Shown: piece after piece, positions 12,053 through 26,600 of the stretch
Position numbering within the stretch: the stretch's first letter is position 1
Layout: each line of letters starts with the position of its first letter
Origin: Pocillopora verrucosa
Lineage: Eukaryota > Cnidaria > Anthozoa > Scleractinia > Pocilloporidae
Length of the DNA stretch: 64,000 bases
NCBI RefSeq assembly: GCF_036669915.1
Contig: NC_089325.1
Coordinates: 9,596,231-9,660,230, forward strand
Direction: 5' to 3'
Translations under genes and position numbers: made by a program
The notes under the pieces: model-generated
Told to the model about the DNA's origin: nothing
Databases searched by the model: none
The model's input: the letters and a program-made list of their open reading frames with translations, nothing else

Positions 12053-13833
12053 AGTTTTTTTTCCTCCGCCACAAAATGGAAAAATTGCGCAATAGTACCC
12101 AGAGGTCATTGGGCTCTCAACACCATGACAACTAACTGTGATCCAATGAGGTGTTCACATGCTGATCACGCGTGTTATCCCTCAACACCATGACAACTAA
12201 CTGTGATCCAATGAGGTGTTCACATGCTGATTACGCATGTTATCTTGATGATGATTGACGTTGTCATGCACAGACCGGGCCTGGTCACATGACGAATCAC
12301 GAGCTTTTGCTTATAAAACTCTTTGGTCAGTTATTTTGTATTTCAACGTAATTAGATTGCGATTTCCTGGAGCATTCTGGCGCAAACGCTCAAAATACTT
12401 ACAGACGCATATACAAGTCATATTAATCGCGGCTAATCCACACTGAAAGATGTTATTGAGCGGTAATTTTGGAACGGATTGAGTCGCGAACGCTTGAAAG
12501 CCATGAAAGCCGTGAATGCCTTGTATGCTAAGTATGCCAATGTCTTAGTTGAAAAACGTTCACTTGTTGTAAAAAGCAAAATCTGAAATCTGAAACCAAA
12601 CTGCATATACTCTATGCAATCTATTGAACAACACTACTACCGTGAGACTGAAGAACATAACTATATGGGATGCAAACTGCTTGTGAAGAAAGACGATATA
12701 TTGGATTCACTTGATGGCAAGGAACGTAGCTTCGATAACAGTACGAATGGTATTAATTTCACGATCAGAAAGGTGAATCTTATGTTTGTTTTCATTTTAG
12801 TTGTATGGATATTCTTTTTTAACAAATACGTGATCCAAAACCCTGTGTTTTTTGTGTATAATGTTATTATGTTAAATATTGTTTACGCAATCGTCTTGTC
12901 ACAGGCGGCCTTAGCTCACGTCTCGATAAAAAGATGAACGCGTCACGCGCTGTGTGACTCGGTGTTAAGTTACGAGAGGAACTGCACGTTATAAGGAATA
13001 GTATAGGGAACGAAGTATGGTCGATTTACAACGATACATATTTCGAAATATGAACATTTTTCTCGTAAAATCAATAAAACTTACTCATACCCTGTGTATC
13101 CGTTGTATTTTCTGGCGATTTCTGCCGTTTTAAGCTTGCTTTACCATGACTGTTATTCACGTCATCTACTTTTATTATGTTGGTAAAATCTGTACAGTCA
13201 TCACACCAACCAACTCGCGCGCAAAGTAAGAAGACTATATTGAAGGCTTGAAATAATATTGCGATCGATTTTCATCAAGAAATGGGCCAGGAATATTCCA
13301 CAATAGTGCAAATAATCGTGAAGGCGGATCGCAGGAAAGCGATTGCGTGACGCTCGGTAAGCTGTAAGATGACATGTTATTATATACCAGACGTAAAAAC
13401 TCATCAGATTCTTAGTCTGTGTTTTGTACCTAGTCTGCAGTCTATATTTTGTATCCGGTCTACAGTCTGCTTTCTGCATTTTGTACTAACAGGTATCTGT
13501 GGCTCCAATACAGTTTATTTTTGGTTACATTTATTCGCAAAACACACATAATCTACCACAAAATACCTGTGAGTGAGGTAATTCGACATTTTCGTTCTTT
13601 CTCACATTAATATTCTTCTCTCCTTTTGTAAGAATGTAGACATCACTCACAATGTTTCAAGTAATCTACCCACCCTACAAAAAAGTACCTCTTGCATGCA
13701 TAGCATGTCTATGTTTTGAAACAGGTGTATGCCCTTGGCCAGACTTGAGCGCACTATTTCAGTATGCTAATCCAACACCCGTAGTATCACTACACTTAAT
13801 TCCAAGGATCCAGTACCATCCAGGTATCCCAGT
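12053..13833. mobile_element. TIR-bounded array unit 4 (left end missing)
   Basis: The right end CAGGTATCCCAGT is at 13821-13833. The left ACTGGGATACCTG end is absent: the spacer runs straight into the T-tract and CCTCCGCCAC. It contains the longest version of the internal small frame (12614-12937). Confidence 0.7.
12614..12937 (+). other. Small coding-like frame in the array units
   Basis: A 107-codon frame starting MQSIEQHYYRETEEHNYMGC, a polar N-terminal half followed by a strongly hydrophobic stretch (VFILVVWIFFF), which could be one membrane segment. A shorter related frame is at 10790-11038 in unit 3; unit 2 has stops. I do not recognise it. The AAG/GTGAAT after FTIRK resembles a splice donor, so the hydrophobic tail may be intronic. 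Whether it is a gene of the element, a captured host exon or chance is unresolved. Confidence 0.3.
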
Positions 13834-13853
13834 TACCCTGCTCACAGGGTCTA

Positions 13854-14960
13854 GTTTTTTTTTTTTTTCCTCCGCCACAAAATGGAAAAATTGCGCAATA
13901 GTACCCAGAGGTCATTGGGCCCTCAACACCATGACACCTAACTGTGATCCAATGTGATCCAATGAGGGTGAAGATGTTCACATGCTGATCACGTGTTATC
14001 TTGATGATGATTGACGTTGTCATGCACGGACAGGTCCGGGTCACATGACGAGCACGAGATTTTCCTTTGCCGGTCGCTCTGTATTTCAACGTGTTTGGAT
14101 TACGATCACCTGAAGCGTTATAGCGCAAACGCTCGAAATACTTACAGACGCATACACAAGTCGTATTGTTCGCGGCCAGTCCACACTAAAAGATGTTATT
14201 GAGCAGTAATTTTGGACCGGATTGAGTCGCGAACTGTGTATCCGTTGTAGTTTCTGGTGATTTCTGCCGTTTTAAGCTTGCTTTACCATCACTGTTATTC
14301 ACATCATCTACTTTTATTACGTTGATAAAATCTGTACAGACATCACACAAACCAACTCGCGCACAAAATAAGAAGAGTATATTGAAGGCTTGAAATTATA
14401 TTACGATCGATTTTCATCAAGAAATGGGCCAGGAATTTTCCACAATAGTGCAAATAATCGTGAAGGCTGATCGAGGAAAAGCGATTGCGTGACGCTCGGT
14501 AAGCTGTAAGATGACATGTTATTATTTACCAGACGTAAAAACTCTTCAGATTCTCAGTCTGCATTTTATACCCACTCTGCAGTCTCCAGTCTATATTTTG
14601 TATCCGGTCTGCTGTCTGCATTTTGTACTAACAGGTATCTGTGGCACCAATACAGTTTATTTTTGGTTACATTTATTCGCACAACACACATAATCTACCA
14701 CAAAATACCTGTGTGTGAGGTAATTCGACATTTTCGTTCTTTTCCACGTTAATGCTCTTCTTTCCTTTTGTAAGAATGTAGACCACAAGTAATCCACCCA
14801 CCCTACAAAAAATAACTCTTGCATGCATAGCGTGCCTATGTTTTGAAATAGGTGTATGCCCTTAGCCAGACTTGAGCTCACTATTTCAGTATACTAACCC
14901 GACACCCGTAGTATCACTACACTTGATTCCAAGGATCCAGTACCATCCAGGTATCCCAGT
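13854..14960. mobile_element. TIR-bounded array unit 5 (internally deleted, left end missing)
   Basis: Nearly identical to unit 1, including its roughly 0.7 kb internal deletion, and ending with CAGGTATCCCAGT at 14948-14960. It is followed after the spacer by the TTTCAG acceptor of transposase exon 3. Confidence 0.75.
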
Positions 14961-15534
14961 TACCCTGCTCACAGGGTCTAGTTTCAGCTGAGGCTATAGA
15001 AATTGAGGATGTGGATGTGGATGTGGATCCCCAGACCAAAGGCTGTCAAACTGATAACTGTCTTGTGGTTGACAGGTCATGTCAAACAGATATGACCTTG
15101 GCAGATTTTGATCCTCAACATGGGTACATCCAATCCATTACTACTGAGCTCCACGACTGGAAAAAAAACTGCCTTGCAGTTGCAAATTTCTCAGAATGGA
15201 TTTAAAGATAATGATCAGAAAACAAAATTTTACTCGGGTTTACCCAGTTATTTAATGCTGATTCATGTTTTCAACCTGTTGACTCCTAAGATATCAACAA
15301 CTCCAATGAATGCACTGTGTCAGTTTCAAGAGTTTTTGTTGGTACTGATGAGACTTAAACTAAATCTACCTTTTCAAGATTTAGCATACCGTTTTGGAGT
15401 TTCGGCATCAACTGCTACAAGAATCTTCTATCGGTGGATACCTATAAAAAGACATTAAAAAATGAGATGAGCCCAGTGATTTTAGTCACACAAAAAAAAA
15501 CGTCTAAGAAAACTGAGGATCTTTTATTTCTTAC

Positions 15535-18634
<3,100 letters not shown>

Positions 18635-18717
18635 TTCGTTGTTCCACTACACTTCTGTGAATACTTTCTAAGAAGTAATACGATTTAGCAAGCTCAAGTT
18701 TATTTTTAGAAGTCCTC

Positions 18718-18747
18718 TGACGTATTGTGATACAATGGCCAATCATA
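18718..18747 (-). promoter_or_regulatory. Candidate CLPB B proximal promoter (CRE-like plus CCAAT)
   Basis: About 85-115 bp upstream of the CLPB start lies TGACGTAT, then GGCCAATCA. The arrangement is conserved in copies C and D. The rest of the interval 18635-18995 between CLPB and the rightward 2A element shows no gene. Confidence 0.4.
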
Positions 18748-18995
18748 TCTTCGAAAATAACTAAGCGACTTTCGACCAAAGGATGCGTTATTGTTACGCT
18801 TCATTTGCAGTCTTATTTCCATTCTTCATTGATCGACTTGCGACTCCAATGACAACATTTTACCCTCAAGCCATGACAAAAGCATAAGGTGGCGTCCTAG
18901 CACAATTGTTTTATTTTCTTTAACAGTTAAAGATTGCTTTCTCCTTGCACTGTTGAGAATTCACGAAGGCATATCTCAAAACCAAACAAATAAGT

Positions 18996-19480
18996 ATGGG
19001 AATCTCGATTGAGCAATACCTGTCAAGTATTGGCTCTCATGACAATTTCGTGAAAACCAAGGATATCTTATCACGTTCTAATAATCATTTTTGGAGTTTA
19101 ATGTTTTTGATGTTCTATTTAAATGTATTTTACTTGCCAGTATTGAAACAAGTTGTTGAACAACACAAAATGTGGAATGATGTGATGTTTTGGTTTTCAC
19201 AAATGATTTTCTACAATGCCAATTTTCCATTGCTTATAAGGCAGGCAAATGATGTAGAGGAAAATCCAGGCCCTACAATATTTGATGTCATCGAACCAAC
19301 AAGAACAATATGTGCTGACTACAGTTAAGGAAATGAGGCTCTCTTTGGTAAAAATGCTGGTAAGTAATGTGTAGCAATGTCAATTACTGCTATTATTTAC
19401 CATCACATAGAAGATATCAATTTGTGGACTTCTTCCACTTTGAATAATATTCTTACCATTGGAAATTCAATTTGACAGCC
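18996..19480 (+). pseudogene. 2A-bearing protease element, copy 1 (5' fragment)
   Basis: A 110-codon frame (18996-19328) begins MGISIEQYLSSIG, has a hydrophobic segment (FWSLMFLMFYLNVFYLPVL) and reaches a canonical 2A ribosome-skipping motif, DVEENPGP, at 19251-19274 (residues 86-93). After an in-frame TAA the same frame continues as ALFGKNAG, a second TAA, then CVAMSITAIIYHH, the start of a cysteine-protease-like domain, and is lost at about 19465. Compared with copies 2 and 3, about 1.6 kb is then missing, with a short TGGAAAT homology at the break. Copies 2 and 3 share both stops. Confidence 0.75.
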
Positions 19481-20168
19481 TATTTAAATGAAATTATATT
19501 TTCATGTTTACATAGCTAAACCAATTGAAGTCACAAACATCTAACACCTAACCTGACACTGCGGTTTGTTGTTAACATGGTGCTAAGTATCTATTGTGAT
19601 TGATTCCAAACTTTGGGGAGTAATCCATTGAAACACAGTAACAAAGTGTTTTTGCTTTTATTAAAATATGAATAGGAGCCTAGTGCTTTAATGTTAACTG
19701 AAATGTGATTAGTGTATGTTTTCCAAGTTATGGCCAGAATTATTCAGACCTTAACATTTTATGACTTCCTTCAAGCTTGGCAGTCTTCTAGATTCTCTTC
19801 ATAATGATTCAGATAAGCATTGGTATCTATACTTGGTAGCAATACATGTGTATTAGGCCTTTATTTGGTAGACTACAACTCCTTTTCAGTTACTTGTTTG
19901 GCTTGGTGAATTCATCACAATACTGATATACATGAAAAATTACACTTTTGATCGGCTGAAAATAGCTAGGTGCCTTTTTCATTTATCATTAGTGAAAAAG
20001 TAATAACTCATGTACAAAATAATATAAACTAGGCTCAGCAACAATAGATCACATAAGAAACCATCAGATTTACACAAAGTAGGTTGTTCTGATTGATACA
20101 TGCAGTAGCTGACAAAAATAAAAAAAGCTTGTATACTTTTATGTATATTGATGAACACTAACAAAATT
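19481..20168. other. Non-coding interval before the BEL/Pao element
   Basis: The first 140 bp or so match the region after the deleted part of the 2A element in copies C and D (near 39605-39755). Beyond about 19620 the sequence is unique in the window, and I see no gene. GCATT at 20169-20173 is the left target duplication of the retrotransposon. Confidence 0.5.
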
Positions 20169-20173
20169 GCATT

Positions 20174-20505
20174 TGTGCACGCATAAAACGGTACGACAAC
20201 ACAAACTTGAACACGCGTACTTGTAATTATGAAATGGACTTTACAATCTTGAACGAACGTTGTACGGTTTCGAAAACTAAAAGGAAACAAAGGAAATTTA
20301 CAACTATAAATACGGAAAAAGGCTAGACAAACAAGAAACGAAACCAAAAAAAAACTTACGTTTGTGTCCTTATAATATAAACGATGACGTTAAACGGGCG
20401 TTGAAACGATTCTCCACTTCGATCGAGCACATGTATTTTTTAACTCGCAGCGCCTCTCGGGATCTAGCTAATGAGTGCGTGACATCACGCATAACGGCAG
20501 TAACA
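20174..20505 (-). repeat. 3' LTR of the BEL/Pao element
   Basis: 332 bp; same sequence as 26984-27315 by eye. Just interior to it, at 20506-20518, the minus strand has the purine-rich AAGGGGTCGGGAA, the expected position of a polypurine tract. Confidence 0.92.
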
Positions 20506-20690
20506 TTCCCGACCCCTTAAGCGATGCTTAACATGGAAAGTTCTTAGCTACAAAATAAAGTAGTAATTATGAAAAATAACTTGTCATGTCCTTTGCTAAA
20601 GCTAACGGGTCTAGTCCGTCACACAATCCGCTTAAAGAAATAGGGACTATGAATATTCCATGAAGGTTCAGCCCTTACGAGCTTCCTGTT

Positions 20691-23600
20691 TCATTGTTCA
20701 TTATCGAGGCACGATTGTTCTTCCTTAGCTAGCAAGAGGACAACCTTGTCAACTGGTCTGCGTAGTTGGGAGGTTTGGGTCTTCAAATGAACCGTGCGTA
20801 CCAACCCCTTCTTGTCTGATTCCGCGCTTATGACTCGTCCCATCGGCCAAACACTCCTCGGGCAGTTGTCGTCTTTCAACAGGACAACGTCTCCGACAGC
20901 TAGATTCCGTTTGGGACTGTTCCACTTCGAACGAGGTTGGAGAGTTGGGAGATATTCTCTCTTCCAACGCGTCCAAAATAAGTTTGCCAAGTACTGCACT
21001 CTCCGCCAGCGCCGCCTCATATAGACATCTGCGCGTTGAAAAACTCCTGCTGGGGGAAGTACAACGCTGGTTTTCATCGTCAGGAGATTGCTGGGACTTA
21101 GTGGGTTGAGGTCATCGGGATCACTCGAAGCGAATGTTAGCGGTCTCGAGTTAATGATAGCTTCAACTTCACATAGTAGAGTTCTAAAGGATTCGTCATC
21201 CAGACGGGAGCCATGCTCATGGAGTAGAACAGTGAGTACTTTGCGGGTAGTGCGAATCTGCCGCTCCCAAATGCCGCCCATGTGGCTGGCACTCGGTGGG
21301 TTGAAAATCCAATCTGTACCCTCTAGATGCAGCCTGCTTCTGATTTGCTCGTTGTTCATTTCGTAAACTGCTTGCTGTAACTCTGTCTTGGCGCCTACAA
21401 AATTTGTTCCGTTGTCGCTCCGGATCTCTCGGATAGGCCCACGACGAGCAATAAATCGCCTCAGAGCCTGGATAAATGAATCTGTTTCGAGAGAATTGGC
21501 GGTCTCAATATGCACTGCTCTACTTGCTAAACATGTGAAAAGGCATCCGTACCGTTTGAGTCCCTTTCGACCTTCTTTGATCATGTACGGACCGAAGTAA
21601 TCCACGCCAGTATACGTAAATGGCGGGGCTGGAGTCACTCGGTCTTTAGGCAAGTCAGCCATTTTCTGTTCAGCGACAGGGGCACGATTACGGCGACAAG
21701 TAACACAATTTGCGATTAGGTGACGAACAGCAGCATTGGCACCGGTGACCCAGTACTTCTCCCTCAATTTAGCAAGTGTGTGACCGCGGCCTGCGTGTGC
21801 TAGGCGTTCGTGTAGGCGTTTGATAATCAAGTTCGTAACGTGACTCTTGCGAGGTAAGATGATGGGGTGTTTCGTTTCTTCTGGAAGATCGTCAGCGCGG
21901 CTAAGGCGGCCACCAACACGAAGGAGGCCTTCATGAATGTAGGGATCCAGCCGAGTTAGGGAACTTGCTTTCTTCAGCACCATTTTCTTTTGCTTTGCCC
22001 GACCCCGTTCGTCTCCACCGCCTTTGTCACTGACTTGTCTGAGAGCGTCAAACTCTCTACTGAAGGACTGCAACTGTACGAAGCGAAGGATGGCCATCTC
22101 GGCCTCTTCAAACTCTTGAACTGAGAGCGGTGCGCAGCAGTCACCCACTACCTTCGTTTCAGCTTGTAGTGACTTCACGCCCGACCTTGCCTGACCACGG
22201 TCCGAATCTATCTCGAGAGAACCCTGGCCTCTAATCTCCTTCCGTTTTCGCAATACAGCCTTGATTCTAAGGAATGCGGCCACCGACAATCTCAGGCGAT
22301 ACCAACTCGAGTGGTATTCTATTAGTTTGTTAACTGACGTAGCCGTGGCTTCCATTACCATGGTACCGGCGGAAGCAACTTTTCTGACCTCAGGGTCGTC
22401 ATCTGGGACCTCACCGACTGGAAAGGGCTGCTGCGGCCAGTCCTTTTCTGATTTCCCTAGGAAGTGTGGACCATTTGACCAGCGTTGCTGCTGCAGAAGT
22501 CCAGCGGCGGAAAGTCCTCTTGAGGCATCATCTGCCGGATTGCTACTGGTGTCCACGTATTTCCACTGCATAGGACTAGTGAAGTCCCTGATCAATTGCA
22601 CACGATTTGCCACGAATATCTGAAACCTCCTCCGCTCGTTTCTTATGTAGCGGAGAACCGTCGTCGAGTCGGTGTGATAGATGATAGACTCAGGCTTAAC
22701 TTCAAGCTCTTCATACAGCATTTGTCCCACGCGAACAGATACGGTTGCTGCAGTTAATTCTAAGCGTGGGACTGTTACGGCCTTAATGGGTGCAAGACGA
22801 GCCTTCCCCATTAAAAAGGAACAATGTATGCGACCCATGTTATCCATTAGACGTAGGTAGGCAACGCATCCATACCCCACCTGGCTTGCATCGGAGAACA
22901 GATGGAGCTGTCTGGAGACAACTGGGCCAAAACCCGGCGGTTTGTGACACCGATCAATGTGAAATTGCTCTAGTAACGGAAGCTCTCCACACCATCTTAG
23001 CCATTTACTGCGGCAGTCTTCCGGAATGTCGTCATCCCAGTCGAGATCTTCATTGCGGCAGAGATCCTGTAACAGCTTCTTCGCTAGAAGTGTGAAAGGA
23101 GCGATGAAGCCCAGGGGATCAAAGATTGATGAGATGGTGGACATGACTCCTCGTCTTGTAAACGGTTTGCTGTTAATGACGATTCGAAATCCAAAACAAT
23201 CTGATTGTACGCACCACTGTATCCCTAAGGCACGCTCGATAGGGAGGTTGTCACAGTCAAGAGTTATTGATCTGACTTCTTTCGATCGCTCATCCTCTGG
23301 TATAGACTCTAAAACTGCACGACTATTGGAAGTGAATTTGGTGAGGCGGAATCCACCTTTCTTACAGGATTGCCGAAGACCTTCAATCAGCTCGACTGCT
23401 TTACCTTCCGAGCTTACGGAACGTAGACAATCGTCCACATAAAAGTTATTTCGCAGCGTGTCAGCAACCAAGGTACCGTACTTATCTTCGTTATCCCTTG
23501 CGGTTCGCTTAAGGGCAAAGTTAGCGACACTTGGCGACGAGGCCGCTCCAAATAAATGTACAACCATCCGATACTCTTGTAGCTCGGCTTCTAGATTGCC

Positions 23601-26600
23601 ATCTGGCCACCATAAGAAACGGAGGTAATCATACTGTTCAGGAGGAACTGTAACCTGGTGGAACATGGATTCCACATCTCCCATGAAGGCTACGGGGTCT
23701 TCACGAAATCTGGTTAGCACGCCTACTAGGGAGTTTGTCATATCTGGACCTTGCATCAGACAGTCATTGAGCGACACGCCCTGAAACTTTGAACTACAGT
23801 CAAATACGACGCGTATTTTTTCTGGTTTTTTCGGGTGATACACCCCATGATGGGGTAGATACCACACCTTGCCTGGGTTCGGTATCAGCAACTCATTTGG
23901 AACTCTTTGTGCATACCCTTTGGCGATGACATCGTTTACGAAGGAAACGTAATCAGAGCGGTATTTAGAATCTCTCAACATCTTTTTCTTCTGCCAGTTT
24001 GCTCTTTTGATTGCTTGCTCCTTATTGTTGGGCATGATAATATCGCTATGTCGCAATGGAAGAGGAACTTGGTAGTGGCCGTCGACAACTTTCGTCTCCC
24101 TTTCAACCATAGTTAAAAACTTTCTGTCTTCTTGAGAAGGCCCACGCTCGTCCGGTGCTTTGCTTACGGTGTGATCGTTGAAGTCCATCTGCAACATTCT
24201 GAGCAATGACGTTGGAGCAATGATTTCCTTCGGCGTTTCCACTTCTCTCACTGTAATTCGGTTCGCGATTATTTTGTCCTTGTCATGATCAGTTCGGATA
24301 TGGAGAGGTCCACAGACTGTCCAACCATGGCGGAGACGGAGGGCAAATGGGCCATCGCTTCGACAAGGTACAACTTCTAATGGTTCTAAGGCAGGCGGGC
24401 AATTGCTGCCAATGAGTAGTCCAATCTCCAGGCGAGGCTCAAGCTCAGGGATTTTCTTCGCAACCTCGGAAAGGTGTGACCACTGATTTATGAGACTGGG
24501 CGTGGGAATTTGGTGATGTTCTGCTGGGATTTCATCTCTTGTGTATGAGCGAGGCAACTCAATGGGATTCTCATCATCTAGGCTCGTAACGATAAGATCG
24601 TCCAGAATGATGCTTTCCACTTGACTCTGTCCATGCATGGTGGTGAGTTGTAGCATAACCTTGACACCGTCTATTCCTAACTGTCTCCTGATATTTTCGG
24701 TTGCAAAACAGCCGCCACTACCATTATCGTAAAACGCGTACGTGACAACTGAATTGTTACAGCCCTTCTGTTTAACTTTAACTGGGAGTATGGCATGTAG
24801 CACTACGGACTCCTTGCAACTTGGTGCGTCCTGTACAGGTTTAGAGACATCAATGCGCCTATTGCTAACCGCTATAGATTGAACTTCCGTCGCTTGGGGT
24901 TTGTTACTGACGCTCTCTCTATTCATTGTGAAACCATCAATGTGCAATGCTGTTGGGTGCCGTTTCTTGCACTTCTTGCAGGTGCGTCTCTTTACACAAC
25001 CTTTGGATACATGATCAGATTCGTAACAGGCAAAGCATAATTGTCTTTCGTAAAGAAATGTCTTCCTTTCATCCATGGTCCTTTTGAGGAATTCCGCACA
25101 ATCATCCAGGTCATGGTTCTTGCTGCAGAAGGGGCACAACTTTTCCTTGCCACCAGCATTGTTTCGGTTCGCATGGTTTACAGCCTCTATGCCGGGAATG
25201 GTGATACCAGTGGCAAAACTGTTGCTTGTTTTAGTTGCTGACGAGGGCTTCTTCTTGCCATCTCTCCCACTGTTATCTCTGCGCCTTTCCTGGGTACTAC
25301 TTAAAGCCTGCACGCCAAATACAGGGTCGTTCGCTGATTCGGCTGCTGACACCACAAAATCAGCGAGATCCTTAAAGCTCGCTATCCTTCCGTTCTCTTT
25401 CAATTTCGCAGCACGATCACGCCATCTTGACTGGAGATGCGAGGGAAGCTTTTTTGCAATGGTCTGCAGGTTCGTAGGATGATTTAACTCATTCATATGA
25501 GACACGCTCATCATAGCATTTTTACACTTAATCAAGAAAAGCGATAAACGCTTTAGTCCTGATGCGTCATCTGGCCGAACTGGGGACCATCCGAGAGCTT
25601 TGTTCACATAGGCCATTGAAACTTTAAAGGGATCCCCATATTCCTTCTCCAGTAACCTCCTCGCCTCCTTATATCCTTCAGAAGGGTCCATATGCAGACA
25701 GCCTCCAATAAGTTCTCGTGGTTCCCTTTCAAGATGTTGTTCCAGGTAGTATAAGCAATCTGCCGCCCTGAATGTTCTGGACTCTATCCTTGCCTTGAAT
25801 GCCATGATAAAGGTTCCATATTCGATGGGGTCTCCTTTAAACTTGTGCACTTCAGGTTGAGGCAGAGTCATTGCTGCAGCCAGTTGCCGATGGGTTGCAA
25901 TCATTTGCTCATTTTGCTGTCGCTGCATGGCCATCACTTCTTTGAAAGACCTTTCATGGGGTTCCAATCGATAGGGATCATCAGCTGCAGCGATAATTCC
26001 TTGTGGTACATCAGTGGTCCCGTTGTTAGCCGGAGGCGATATCTCGCCGGCTAGACTGTTTGAGTGAAACTCTGGGGCAGCAGGGTTGAGATGAGCGGCA
26101 GGTGTTGAAGCCATGAATTTAGGTTCACTTTGCTGGAGACAGGGAACAATACCATCCTTATTTTCTAGGTTACCATCATTTTCCAAATCGGCATAAACCC
26201 TTTCTCTGGCCTGGGCTTTCGCTATTTCAGTTTCCAGTTTCAAGGCTTCATCTGCTGCTCGTAGAGCTTGTTTGCGTTCTAGCATTTGTTTTTCAGCTTG
26301 TAATTCCGCTAGCTTAAGTTTCTCCTTTGCTCGTGCAGATGGCGTTGAGCTGGCTGAAGACTTCTTCGAACGGGTGCTAACACGGGACGATTTGGATGAA
26401 GCCGATTTTACTTCTGAGAGCAGATCAAGTTCTTCTGTTAAGCGACGTTCTGCTACATTCATCCATTCCATAACCTGTTTCCTAAATTCCAAAAATGACT
26501 TCTCCTTACTTTCATAGCGATCAAGTTCCCTGTCTTGATCCTGTTCGGAGGTCAACTGGCAATAATAAAGGTCACGTGCTTCTTGATACTCCTTGAATAA

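Larger units (their letters stand above)
6388..15446 (+). pseudogene. THAP-HTH transposase gene, split by a repeat array and truncated
   Basis: Three exons in phase. Exon 1 (6388-6610) encodes a THAP zinc-finger DNA-binding domain: CVVKGC near the N-terminus, then RRRQW, and CGHHFVSG. Exon 2 (6691-6954) encodes the following linker (SALYDCTNPDW) and a Lys-rich segment. Exon 3 starts at 14988 after a TTTCAG acceptor, continues an acidic linker, and then encodes a helix-turn-helix of the HTH_Tnp_4 kind (DLAYRFGVSASTATRIFYRW). An A8 tract near 15161 carries a one-base frameshift. The gene stops being transposase at about 15446, where it joins intron 7 of CLPB copy B, so the catalytic DDE domain is absent. 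Family knowledge places such THAP plus HTH_Tnp_4 plus DDE_Tnp_4 proteins in ISL2EU/Harbinger-related elements; the exact superfamily is not settled here. Confidence 0.8.

Noticed and set aside
7029-14960. CRISPR-like or LTR reading of the repeat array
   Set aside because: Units are about 1.8 kb with inverted ends and uniform spacers; there are no short repeats with unique spacers and no pol frame.
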